Source: Brassica napus
Lineage: Eukaryota > Streptophyta > Magnoliopsida > Brassicales > Brassicaceae
Assembly: GCF_020379485.1 (NCBI RefSeq)
Contig: NC_063450.1
Span: forward strand, 28,434,137-28,498,136
Direction: 5' to 3'
Length of the DNA: 64,000 nucleotides
Notes under the pieces: model-generated
What the model was told of the DNA's origin: nothing
The model's database searches: none
Seen by the model: only the letters and a program-made list of their open reading frames with translations
Part shown: piece by piece, positions 35,887 to 46,203 of the stretch
Layout: each line of letters begins with the position of its first letter
How positions within the stretch are numbered: position 1 is the stretch's first letter
Made by a program: the position numbers and the translations under genes

Positions 35887-37590
35887 ATGAATTATCCAAT
35901 CTACATTAGTTCAAGTAGCGATGATGAAGAAGACGACGTTCAAGAGCCCACTAATAGTCAACAACCTGTGACGACCATCGTTAATGATGAGAGACGTATC
36001 TATCAAGCTGCGTTACAAGATCTGAATCAACCCAAAACCGAAAAAGACTTGCCTCACGGTGTTCTTTCGGTTCCTCTCATGAGGCATCAGAAGATTGCAT
36101 TGGAATGGATGCGTCAGAAAGAAAGGAGTTACAATAACTGTCTGGGAGCGATATTAGCTGATGATCAAGGACTCGGTAAAACAATCTCGATCATTGCTTT
36201 GATCTTATTCCAAAAGTTGAAGTCACAATCACGGCGTGTGAAGAAAAGAAGTAGAAGATCTGGTGGTACATTAGTTGTTTGTCCAGCGAGTGTTGTAAAA
36301 CAATGGGCTAAAGAGCTTGATGACAAGGTCTCTCCTCAACACAAGCTCTCTGTTTTGGTCTACCATGGTTCTAGAAGAACCAACGATCCTGTTGAGTTGG
36401 CAAAGTACGATGTTGTCGTGACGACTTACGCGCTTGTTACAAACGAAGTCCTTCAAACTCAAAGAAGATTCTCTGGAGCACTAGGGAGAGTTAGGTGGTC
36501 GAGGGTGGTTTTAGATGAAGCTCAGACAATAAAGAACCACAAAACACAAGTTGCAAGAGCATGTTCTAGTCTCAACGCCAAAAGGAGATGGTGTTTGTCC
36601 GGAACACCGATACAGAACGAGGTCATGGATCTTTTCAGCTACTTCAAGTTTCTCAGGTACCATCCATACGCTGAAATCTGTTCGTTTAGCAAAAGAATCA
36701 TGGTCCCAATCAAAAACAACCGTCTCAGTGGTTACAAGAAGCTTCAAGCTGTTCTAAGAGCTATCTTGCTTCGCCGTACCAAAGGAACATTACTTGACGG
36801 GGAACCTATACTTCACCTCCCTCCAAAGACTATTAATCTGACTAAGGTTGATTTTTCTCCAGAGGAGTTTGCTTTCTACAAGAGGCTTGAAGCAAGTTCG
36901 CAATCAGAGTTCGAGGCCTATGCTGCTGCGGGAGCGGTCTACTCAAACTACGCTTACATTCTCGTGATGCTTTTAAGACTACGCCAAGCTTGTGACCATC
37001 CATGGCTTGTTAAAACATCGAGCGTCGAACGTGTGAACCAAAGCGTTTTTACATCCACGAAAATCAATGCCGTGATGAAGACTCTAGAGTCGCTTGGGAA
37101 GCAAGTCAAGACCCTGGTGTTCTCTCAGTGGACTGGTATGCTTGATTTGGTTGAGCATAGCTTTGTTAAAAGCGGTGTAACGTTCAGAAGACTAGACGGT
37201 ACAATGTCTCTAGTAGCAAGAGACAAAGCTGTGAAAGAGTTCAACAATGATCCAAGTGTGCAAGTGATGCTGATGTCTCTTAAAGCTGGAAACCTAGGAT
37301 TGAATATGGTGTCTGCAAGTCATGTGATAATATTGGATCTTTGGTGGAATCCAACAACGGAAGATCAAGCTATTGATAGAGCTCATAGGATTGGACAGAC
37401 TCGGGCTGTTACTGTGACTCGTATAGCTATCAATAATACTGTTGAGGATAGGATTTTGGCTCTTCAGGAGACGAAAAGGATAGTGGTTGCTTCTGCGTTG
37501 GGTGAAGATTCTGGTGAACTATCTGCGACTAGACTAACAGAGCAAGATCTTGGATTTTTGTTTTTTGGTGTCAAGCAGGAACATATATGA
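35887..37590 (+). CDS. Intronless SNF2-family ATPase of the RAD5/16-FRG group without RING domain
   Basis: One open frame of 567 residues from ATG 35887 (the frame before it has no ATG). Helicase motifs in order: LMRHQKIALEWM (Q-like, 64-75), Walker A ADDQGLGKT (91-99), VVCPASVVKQW, DEAQ box (210-213), LSGTPIQN, then the C-terminal lobe LVFSQWTGMLDLVE, DGTMSLVARDKAV, AGNLGLN and DRAHRIGQT. The DDQG form of motif I fits the plant FRG/CHR27-28 subgroup, which normally has a C3HC4 RING finger between the lobes. Here HPWLVK at about 371-376 is followed within about 15 residues by the STKINAV block, so the RING is absent. Relatives are multi-exon and 600-1000 or more residues; this copy has no intron and a short N-terminus, suggesting a retrocopy that lost the RING, or a truncated paralogue such as the At3g16600 type. 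ATP-dependent DNA translocation is likely; ubiquitin-ligase activity is not. Confidence 0.88.
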   Translation: MNYPIYISSSSDDEEDDVQEPTNSQQPVTTIVNDERRIYQAALQDLNQPKTEKDLPHGVLSVPLMRHQKIALEWMRQKERSYNNCLGAILADDQGLGKTISIIALILFQKLKSQSRRVKKRSRRSGGTLVVCPASVVKQWAKELDDKVSPQHKLSVLVYHGSRRTNDPVELAKYDVVVTTYALVTNEVLQTQRRFSGALGRVRWSRVVLDEAQTIKNHKTQVARACSSLNAKRRWCLSGTPIQNEVMDLFSYFKFLRYHPYAEICSFSKRIMVPIKNNRLSGYKKLQAVLRAILLRRTKGTLLDGEPILHLPPKTINLTKVDFSPEEFAFYKRLEASSQSEFEAYAAAGAVYSNYAYILVMLLRLRQACDHPWLVKTSSVERVNQSVFTSTKINAVMKTLESLGKQVKTLVFSQWTGMLDLVEHSFVKSGVTFRRLDGTMSLVARDKAVKEFNNDPSVQVMLMSLKAGNLGLNMVSASHVIILDLWWNPTTEDQAIDRAHRIGQTRAVTVTRIAINNTVEDRILALQETKRIVVASALGEDSGELSATRLTEQDLGFLFFGVKQEHI

Positions 37591-38166
37591 AATTTAGCTA
37601 TATAGGAAGATCTTGGGTTTTTGTTTTTTTTTTTGGTGTAAAACAAGATTTTGATTTGGATGTTTTACATTAATATTTATGGTGATTTTCTATTCAATAA
37701 TTAGTTTTTAAATTTCCCTTTTTATATGAGTTTAAGAGCTTTCTTTTTTTCTTATACATACCTATTTATGAGTTTTAAAATAACAAATGAATCTTCCAAA
37801 AATAACTTAATCTTTAAGAGAGATTAGCCTAAAAAAGTAAGCTTTTTAGTTCATATCAATTTCATACAGCCTGAGTCATTTTCATCTAAGGGGAAATGCG
37901 TCAAAGCATCACAAGAGGAAGCATCAGATCACCGCGTTATCCATGGACATGAAGTACTCGGAAACCCGATTATCTTTTTTTAGATTAGCCCTGTTCTTTT
38001 GATAGACGCTGAATCTAGCGTCAGCGGTTCCGAATACTTCATCCTCAAGAATCTAGCGTCAACTGCAATAGACGCTGAATCAAACCGTAACCGTAAAAAT
38101 AGTCGCCGCCGTGAGTTGTAACTGCCGCTAGATTTTTTAGCGATCAATTAACATCCGAAATCTAAC
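37591..38166. other. 3' region of the SNF2 gene and left half of an inverted-repeat element
   Basis: After the 3' UTR, CCCTGTTCTTTTGATAG at about 37990 and its counterpart on the other side of the gypsy element (45332-45348, minus strand CCCCTGTTCGTTTTATC) look like the ends of one short DNA transposon into which the retrotransposon inserted. Motifs such as TCTAGCGTCA recur in it. I could not fix its target duplication. Confidence 0.45.
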
Positions 38167-39169
38167 TGATATAACCAAAATATGGATCACTCTTTCGGTA
38201 TGGTTGATATGAACTCAGATCCGAGGGGATTGAGAACTGATGGATCGAGGGGTGACACTAAGGGTTGCGGAATAGCTCAAAGATACTACCAGAGATTCGA
38301 AGGTTGCCGGATGTGACGCACCGGTCCAATACAACGAAGTGGTTCGCTTGGAGATGACCTCACCAAGAGAAGTATGAATGTTCTAAGCAAAGAACAATGA
38401 GAGAAGACTCAAAAATAAGCAAAAGAAAATCGATGTTCCCTTTTTATTAAGGGGATCATCACATACTTATAAGGTTTGTGAGTCAAAGAAACATAAAGAC
38501 ATTTGTGGGAAAAGACAACATAGAAAATAGAAATGAATGAAAACAAGACATAGAATTTCGAAATTTGACTAAGACTGGTCAAGGTGCGGATTCTTATGTT
38601 GACTGGTCGAGATTCATAAAGATGTCCAGGTTCATTCTGTGGTGATCAGGTCGTCCGCGGTAAGGAGCAGGACGGACGTAAGGCTGCCCGCATGGTTGAT
38701 CGTCGATGATCCATGAACGGATGAAGAGATAGCTCGACCCAAATCTTCAGAGAGCTTAAGTATCCTTCCTTTGGAGTAGTTGGAAGCATCGATCATCATG
38801 AAATCATCAAAGTGGTTGGAAATGTCGTGATCAGCCTGATCCGGGCGTGCGGTACGTCCCAAACGGGCCAGGAAAGACAGGCTAAGTCCGGAATCTGATT
38901 CTTCTCAATGATCATGGGTTCTGGCTTGACTGTTGGCTCTAGAATGGCGAATGGGCCGGGGAAGAACGCCTGTGGTTAGGCTGATTCGGTCATCAGGTCG
39001 TGGATCCATCCTTAGGTCACGTCTGGGTACACGCGGGTCGATCCGGTACACGGCTCTGTCCGTTGATCTGGTACGGCTGAATGGCTGAACCTCAGCTGGA
39101 CTGATCTGATCGTCCTGGTCACCATGCTGAGTCTGCTCCACTTCCTGGTCCAGGTCCTGGGTTCTATCA
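38167..39169 (-). repeat. 3' LTR of the gypsy element
   Basis: About 1003 bp, TGATATAACC at one end (one base off the perfect inverted repeat) and GGTTCTATCA at the other. Similar to the right LTR apart from scattered substitutions and an extra segment of about 30 bp near 39072-39101. The ends of small open frames at 38632-39169 lie in the LTR and are not genes. Confidence 0.95.
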
Positions 39170-39184
39170 TTCCCTCCCTCTTCA
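39170..39184 (-). promoter_or_regulatory. Polypurine tract of the gypsy element
   Basis: On the minus strand GAAGAGGGAGGGAA directly precedes the 3' LTR, the site that primes plus-strand DNA synthesis. Confidence 0.8.
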
Positions 39185-40660
39185 AAAGGATTTGACCACA
39201 AATCCGGATCATCTGCGCAAAAAGGAGATAAATCAGAAACATTAAAACTTGAAGAGATATCATACTTACCCTGAAGATCAAGCAGGTAAGCATTGTCATG
39301 GAGTTTCCTGAGAATCTGGAATGGACCATCGACCCGAGGCATGAGTTTGGACTTCCTTTGTTCCGGGAATCATTCCTTCCTCAAGTGGACCCAAACAAGA
39401 TAACCTTCCTGGAAGATCACTTCTTTCCTTTTCTTGTCTGCAAGTCGTTTGTAGCCCTCGGTCTTGGCTTCAATGTTGGCCCGGACCTGTTCATGCAGCT
39501 TCTTGATCGTGTCCACCTTCCTCTTGCCATCTGTACTAACTCGTTCACTCAAAGGCAAAGGTAAAAGATCAAGTGGAGACAAGGGATTAAATCCATAAAC
39601 AACCTCAAAAGGAGAAAACTTAGTAGCTGAATGCAAAGCATGGTTATAAGCAAATTCAACATGAGGCAAACATTCTTCCCAAGTCCTAAGATTCTTTTTA
39701 ACCAAAGATCTAAGAAAAGCAGACAAGGTTCGGTTAACTACTTCAGTTTGCCCATCAGTTTGCGGATGACAAGTTGTAGAGAACATCAATCAAGTACCTA
39801 GCTTAGACCACAAGGTCTTCCAAAAATAGCTAAGGAACTTAGAATCACGCTCAGAGACAATGGTCTTAGGCATTCCATGCTATCTAACAACTTCCTTAAA
39901 GAATAAATCTGCAACTTGCACAACATCATCAGTTTTGTGACAAGGAATGAAATGAGCCATTTTCGAGAACCTATCAACAACCACAAAGATAGAATCTCGT
40001 CCAGCTTTAGACCTAGGCAATCCAAGCACAAAATCCATAGAAATGTCTACCCAAGGATGAGAGGGAATGGGTAGAGCTGAGTACAAACCGTGGTGTGATG
40101 CTTTAGGCTTAGACTTCTTGCACACCACACATCGGCTACAGATACTCTCAACATATTTCATCAGGCTCGGCCAGTAGAAATGGTCATGAACCGCCTTGTA
40201 AGTCTTCTTGACACCAAAGTGTCCCATAAGCCCACCTCCATGAGCTTCCCTGAGAAACAACTCCCTCAAAGAACATTGGGGCACACACAAACGGTTATCA
40301 AAGAATAAGAAACCAGAATTTTGAAAGTATTTTACATAAGCAACCTTTGAGCATTTTCGAAAAATCTCTTTAATATCCCGATTAGAAGCATAAAGATCCT
40401 TGATAAATTCAAAGCCAAGCAATTTAGTTTCAAGGGCTGAGAGAAGAGTATACCTTCGAGACAATGCATCGGCCACAACATTCTCCTTACCTTGTTTGTA
40501 CTTGATCACATATGGGAATGTCTCAATGAACTCCATCCAACGAGCATGCCTCTTGTTGAGCTTCTGCTGACCCTTAAGGTGTCTTAGAGACTGATGATTA
40601 GTGTGGATGATGAACTCCTTAGGCCAAAGATAGTGCTGCCACGTTTGAAGGGCCCTCACC
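39185..40660 (-). pseudogene. Gypsy RNase H end and integrase, broken by stops
   Basis: The frame starting about 40728 gives the end of RNase H ([19 protein letters not shown]), then the integrase HHCC zinc-binding region (H...H then [11 protein letters not shown]) and the catalytic core ([11 protein letters not shown] with the first Asp). It is interrupted by stops at 39880-39882, 39790-39792 and 39370-39372 (plus-strand coordinates). Between them the same protein continues with [16 protein letters not shown], which carries the catalytic Glu, and the C-terminal GPFQILRKLHDNAYLLDL. No chromodomain seen. Confidence 0.88.
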
Positions 40661-42229
40661 ATCGTATGCGGGGTAGTTGAGCATGGCTCCTCCAAGCTTC
40701 TCACTGAAATAAGCCACTGGTTTTCCATCCTGCATCAACACAGCACCAATACCAACACCAGAAGCATCACATTCGATTTCAAAAGCTTTAGAAAAATCTG
40801 GAAATACAAGTAAAGGGGCGTGAGTCAACTTCCCTTTAAGGATTTCGAATGCTTCTTCCTGAGCTGGTCCCCATTTGAACCCCACGTTCTTCTTGATTAC
40901 TTCAGTAAGAGGAGCTGCCAAGGTACTGAAGTTTTGAAAAAATCGCCTATAGAAGCCGGCAAGGCCATGGAAGCTTCTTACTTCACCAATGGTGGTCGGA
41001 ATCGGCCAGTCCTGGATTGCTTGGACCTTCTGCTCGTACACTCTCAAGCCATCTGCACCTACAACAAAACCTAGAAAGACCACATGATCTGTGCCAAAAG
41101 AACACTTTCCAAGGTTAGCAAACAAACGTTCCTTTCTAAGGACTTCAAGAACAGATTTCAAGTGCTGTTTGTGCTCATCAAGGCTTTTGCTGTAAATAAG
41201 AATGTCATCAAAGTAAACCACAACAAAATGACCAATAAAAAACCTAAAGACATGATTCATTAGGCGCATGAAAGTACTAGGTGCATTAGTGAGACCAAAG
41301 GGCATGACAAGCCACTCATACAAACCTAGTTTTGTTTTAAAGGCCGTTTTCCATTCATCACCTTCTTTCATCCTAATCTGATGATAGCCACTTCTCAAAT
41401 CTATCTTAGAAAAGTACTTAGAACCATGGATTTCATCAAGCATATCATCAAGACGAGGGATAGGATGTCGATACTTTACCGTGATGTTATTTATGGCCCG
41501 GCAGTCCTCACACATCCTCCAGGAGCCATCCTTCTTTGGTACAAGTAGAACAGGCACGGCACATGGACTGAGACTCTCTCTGATGTATCCCTTCTCAAGC
41601 AAGTCGTTGATCTGTTTCTGCAGCTCCTTGGTCTCGACCGGATTGGTGCGGTACGCTGGTCGGTTCGGTAGAGAGGCGCATGGGACAAGATCGATCTGAT
41701 GCTCAATGCCTCTCACCGGTGGCAATCCTTTGGGATTTCCTTCTGGAAACACATCAGAATAATCCTGCAAGATACCTAAAAACTCACTCGGAATATCCGG
41801 TGCAAGGTCAGAAGAAGATGAGGCCAAGAGAGACTCTTTATAAATCAGTAAAAGAAATGGCTTTTGAGAGCAAAGAGACTTCCTTACCTGACTTTCTTTG
41901 ACAAAGAAGTTGGAGTTTCTGGTACTGGTCTCAGGTTTATCAGCTTTAGAGTCTTGGTCTCTGTTCTTCTTAAGTTGGACCTGGTCTTGATGGACTTCCG
42001 AAGGCGACAAAGGCACCAAGGTGATCTTCTTTCCCTTATGATCAAATGAGTGCCGGTTTGTGAAACCATCATGCACTGCCTTCTTGTCAAATTGCCAAGG
42101 TCGGCCCAAGAGAACATGGAAAGCATCCATGGGAAGCACATTGCACACAACCTCATCCTCATATCGGCCAATGGAGAGTGGAACCGTGACTTGCTCCTTC
42201 ACATACTGTTCTCCGGCCTCATTGAGCCA
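40661..42229 (-). pseudogene. Gypsy reverse transcriptase and RNase H N-terminus
   Basis: A continuous frame of about 520 codons. It has the [15 protein letters not shown] and [15 protein letters not shown] motifs, [25 protein letters not shown] and the catalytic YFDD ([11 protein letters not shown]), then the RNase H start ([16 protein letters not shown]). At about 40655-40670 the frame breaks: a short deletion fuses NYPAYD to sequence that should lie several codons downstream in RNase H, and the frame shifts. Confidence 0.9.
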
Positions 42230-43764
42230 CTACAACCTGAAAGGACGAGAAAGATGCCGAGTAACAAGCCCAAGTTTCTTTACAAGGGTGTCACTAGCCA
42301 CATTAGTGCAACTACCTCCATCAATAATTAAAGAACAAACTTTATCAGAAATGAGACATCTAGAGTGAAAGAGATTCTCCCTTTGTTCTTTGTCATTGGA
42401 TTTTGGTTGAACACTCAAGGCACGCCTAGTAACCAGTAGTGAACCATGGCTCGGCTCATCAAGAACATCCTCATCATAGATAGGATCAGAACTCTCCACA
42501 AAGGTCGAGCAAAACTCATTGATCACTCCATCGACCTCCTCATCAAAGATGGGATCAGTGGTGTCGTCCAAGACCTTCCTAGTAACAAGAAGGGATGAAC
42601 CGGGAAGTCAAGTGCTTCTTCCTCATCATCATCATCATACACTGGTACGAGATCCTCCTTGTCTTCTCCAGATTCGACTTCTCCATTCTCCAAGAGCACC
42701 ATCACCTTTTGGTTTGGACATCGGTTGGCATAGTGGCCAAGGCCATGACACCTAAAGCATTGGATGTCTCTGGTTCGTTTGGTAGCCTCTTCTTTCTTTT
42801 CTCTATCAACACGAGCAGGGACATTAGTCTTACAAGCTGTATTTGTTGTGGAAGAAGACTTACCCTTGTCTTGATAGTTTGGCTTGGAAGCAAAGGTCGG
42901 TTTAGTGAGACCCTTTCTCTTGACTTGTTGCTCGATCAGCACGGCCTTGTGTAGCATCTACTCCATGCTGTCATAGTCTTCCAGCTCCATGCGGTCTTGT
43001 ATGTCCCGGTTGAGCCCGGTAAGAAATCTGGCCATGGTGGCGTCTAAGGGCTCTTCTACATCAGCTTTGATCATCAAGGTCTCCATCTCCTGGTGATAGT
43101 CCTCAACTGACTTAGAACCTTGAAGCAAACGCCTGAGTTTATGGTGTAGATCTCGGTGGTAGTGGTCGGGAACAAAGCGTCTCCGCATCAGCATGGAAAG
43201 CTCATCCCATGTATCAACTGGCGCCTCACCTGCTCTCCTCCTGCTAGTCACAACTCGATCATACCAGTTAATAGCATAGCCAGTAAACTCAGCAGCAACA
43301 AGTCTAATCTTTTTAATATCAGAAAAATTTTGACACTCAAACACAAGTTCAATTTTTCTTTCCCATTCAAGAAAAGCATCCGGATCATTTTTGCCATCAA
43401 AATTTGGAATTTTCAATTTCAAACCACCCAAGCCATCATTGGTTCTTTCATTTCTACCAAAAGGATTGACATCACCTCGATTTTGATGCCTAGGAACTCT
43501 CCTTGGACGGTTGATGGATCGATCATCATCATAAGACTCTTCTCGGATTTCTAGGTCGGACCGGCTGTTCCTCCTTGGATGGTCACGTCTGGTTCTGGTT
43601 TGTGACTGAGTTGGACGGCCCTGAAGTTCATCTAGCCTCTGATGGATCGCCTCCAAACCTGTATTCAACAAGTTAGACATAGAATCATTGAGAGCACGCA
43701 TTTGCAAGTTAGATAATCCGGCATGTGAATTTCCGGGTCGGTTTCTTTCTTCTTCACTATCCAT
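42230..43764 (-). pseudogene. Gypsy gag and protease, with two stops and one frameshift
   Basis: Starts at ATG 43764 (MDSEEE). The gag part has the retrotransposon gag core (DAFLEWERKIELVFE, MRRRFVPDHYHRDLHHKL, LTGLNRDIQDR). TAG at 42958-42960 interrupts it; beyond it the frame has a zinc knuckle CFRCHGLGHYANRC and an acidic stretch. Near 42590-42602 the frame shifts, then comes the aspartic-protease motif LIIDGGSCTNVAS, with DGG rather than the usual D-S/T-G. A second TAG at 42230-42232 separates it from the RT frame. Confidence 0.88.
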
Positions 43765-44228
43765 GGTTACCTGAAAAATTAAACAAGGTAGAGTTATATT
43801 AAAACCCTCACACACTCATGTGTTTATCCTCACCCACACACGTGTTTCACTCAATTTTAATCACACAAGAGAGTTCCTCCCAAAGTTCTAAGAGAGCAAA
43901 CTAGATCACCCAATGAGCAAATTCAAGTGAACCACAAAAGATCAAGAGAGAAAGATAAGAGATTTAGAGGGGAACCCGCTTTAACCACCTCAAAGGCCGG
44001 ATTTCTCTTCGGCCAGCAGGCTTTCTCTTCCACCACCACACCACAAACAAATCAAACTTTGGAATATCTTCTTTTTTTTTTTAATACTTTTCCTTTTTTT
44101 TATAGATCTTTTTTTTTTATATGGGGGTAATGAGGGGCCCGGGTTCAAGATAGATAAATAAGAAATTTAGATGAAGAATATGGAAGATGAGATGAAATGG
44201 ATTGAAAAAAAAAGAGTTACCGAGAGAG

Positions 44229-44242
44229 TGGCTCTGATACCA
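44229..44242 (-). promoter_or_regulatory. Primer binding site (initiator Met tRNA) of the gypsy element
   Basis: Minus strand TGGTATCAGAGCCA, two bases after the 5' LTR, complementary to the 3' end of plant tRNA-iMet. Confidence 0.92.
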
Positions 44243-44244
44243 CT

Positions 44245-45217
44245 TGATAGAACCAAAATATGGATCACTCTTTCGGTATGGTTGATATGAACTCAGATCC
44301 GAGAGGATTGAGAACTGATGGATCAAGGGGTGACACTAAGGGTTGCGGAATAGCCCAAAGATACTACCAGAGATTCGAAGGTTGCCGGATGTGACGCACC
44401 GGTCCAACACAACGAAGTGGTTCGCTTGGAGATGACCTCACCAAGAGAAGTATGAATGTTCTAAGCAAAGAACAATGAGAGAAGACTCAAAAATAAGCAA
44501 GAAAATCGATGTTCCCTTTTTATTAAGGGGATCATCACATACTTATAAGGTTTGTGAGTCAAAGAAACATAAAGACATTTGTGGGAAAAGACAACATAGA
44601 AAATAGAAATGAATGAAAACAAGACATAGAATTTCGAAATTTGACTAAGACTGGTCAAGGTGCGGATTCTTATGTTGACTGGTCGAGATTCATAAAGATG
44701 TTCAAGTTCATTCTGTGGTGATCAGGTCGTCCGCGGTAAGGAGCAGGACGGACGTAAGGCTGCCCGCATGGTTGATCGTCGATGATCCATGAACGGATGA
44801 AGAGATAGCTCGACCCAAATCTTCAGAGAGCTTAAGTATCCTTCCTTTGGAGTAGTTGGAAGCATCGATCATCATGAAATCATCAAAGTGGTTGGAAATG
44901 TCGTGATCAGCCTGATCCGGGCGTGCGGTACGTCCCAAACGGACCAGGAAAGACAGGCTAAGTCCGGAATCGGATTCTTCTCGATGATCATGGGTTATGG
45001 CTTGACTGTTGGCTCTAGAATGGCGAATGGGTCGGGGAAGAACGCCTGCGGTTCGGCTGATTCGGTCCTCAGGTCGTGGATCCATCCTTAGGTCACGTCC
45101 GGGTGCACGCGGGTCGATCCGGTACATGGCTCTGTCCGTTGATCTGGACTGATCTGATCGTCCTGGTAACCATGCTGAGTCTGCTCCACGTCCTGGTCTA
45201 GGTCATGGGTTCTATCA
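44245..45217 (-). repeat. 5' LTR of the gypsy element
   Basis: About 973 bp, perfect TGATAGAACC ... GGTTCTATCA ends. It lacks the roughly 30-bp segment present in the other LTR; the missing part is bordered by CTGG on both sides in the longer copy, so a small deletion by microhomology is likely. Confidence 0.95.
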
Positions 45218-46203
45218 CTAATGGTGCGTCTCTTATAATTAATATCGGTTCAATGGTTTCTATGCAATCTTGCTTTTAAAGCAACGAAAATACAGAGCTG
45301 AAAAGAGACGCGAACGCTGGATGCGGGGTTTGATAAAACGAACAGGGGAAATGTTAAATTTTATACCAATTTAAAAAATTTCATAGAAGTTACATAAATA
45401 ACTAAAAGCTAAATTTGACGCTGAGAAGCACTAGAGGCTAGAGACCTAACGCCCAGTAATCATAATTAAATTGTTCGGAAGTTGGTGTCAGGCTCTGAGC
45501 AGCTACAATAAGTGGTGGACGTCATCCCGAAGAATGATCTTTGTCCTTTTTAATGTATCCACTTCTTATTGTTGCTTGTCTTGCAAGTTTTATCGTCTAC
45601 GAGATGCTTAAACCAGATGACCGTTTTCAGCTAAAGGCTACACAACATTTGACTATTCTCTTGCTAGAGGAGATCAATTCATTTGTTTATATAAATAGTA
45701 CTGTTGTCAACCAGCACGCTCTCTCGTTTTTGTGTACGGTGCCGATCAGGTCAATGCTATTGTTTCTTCAATCGTCTGATCCATGTTAAACTCTGGAAGG
45801 AAGATATAATATTATCTTCGTTTTTTTTAATGTCACTTGCAGTTTCTTATGCTATCCACAGACTCGGTTTGAAACTTTCATTGTCAACTAATCGTAAGAA
45901 CTATCTTTAATCAGGGTTTTAAACAATTAGCCCACTTGAAAATTTGTCAACTGACAGAAAAAAAGACCACGAGAAGTTGTCGTTCTGATTATTAGCAGAA
46001 AGAAACTCTTCGAATATCCAAACTTGCCGCTTTAGAAAATTTGTTATTTTATAGAAATTGATTTCTAGAGATAGTGCTTCACCATCAGCCAACATGGCTT
46101 TACAATAATCTTTACAATAAGTTATAGAATAATGAAAGAAAGATTTTGTATAAGTATTGCGGAAAGAGGCTGGTTTTGAAGTTCAAGAGCATTTTGTCAC
46201 TAA
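45218..46203. other. Right half of the inverted-repeat element and promoter of the receptor kinase
   Basis: 45218-45350 continues the small DNA transposon interrupted by the gypsy element. From 45360 to 46203 I see no gene; plus-strand frames at 45541-45910 are unrecognised and broken by stops. The receptor-kinase promoter must lie here. Confidence 0.45.

Larger units (their letters stand above)
38167..45217 (-). mobile_element. Ty3/gypsy LTR retrotransposon, complete in structure, coding region mutated
   Basis: Two similar LTRs (38167-39169 and 44245-45217), each with TGATAGAACC/GGTTCTATCA-type ends, enclose a minus-strand gag-pol. Target duplication CTAAC (38162-38166) versus CTAAT (45218-45222), one mismatch. 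A tRNA-iMet primer site lies next to the right LTR and a polypurine tract next to the left one, fixing the orientation as minus. Gene order gag-PR-RT-RH-INT is that of Ty3/gypsy. No chromodomain is evident after the integrase. At least five stop codons or frame breaks make it non-autonomous now. Confidence 0.95.

Noticed and set aside
45541..45910. Plus-strand frames upstream of the receptor kinase
   Set aside because: Interrupted by stops, no domain recognised, and no splice joins that extend them.
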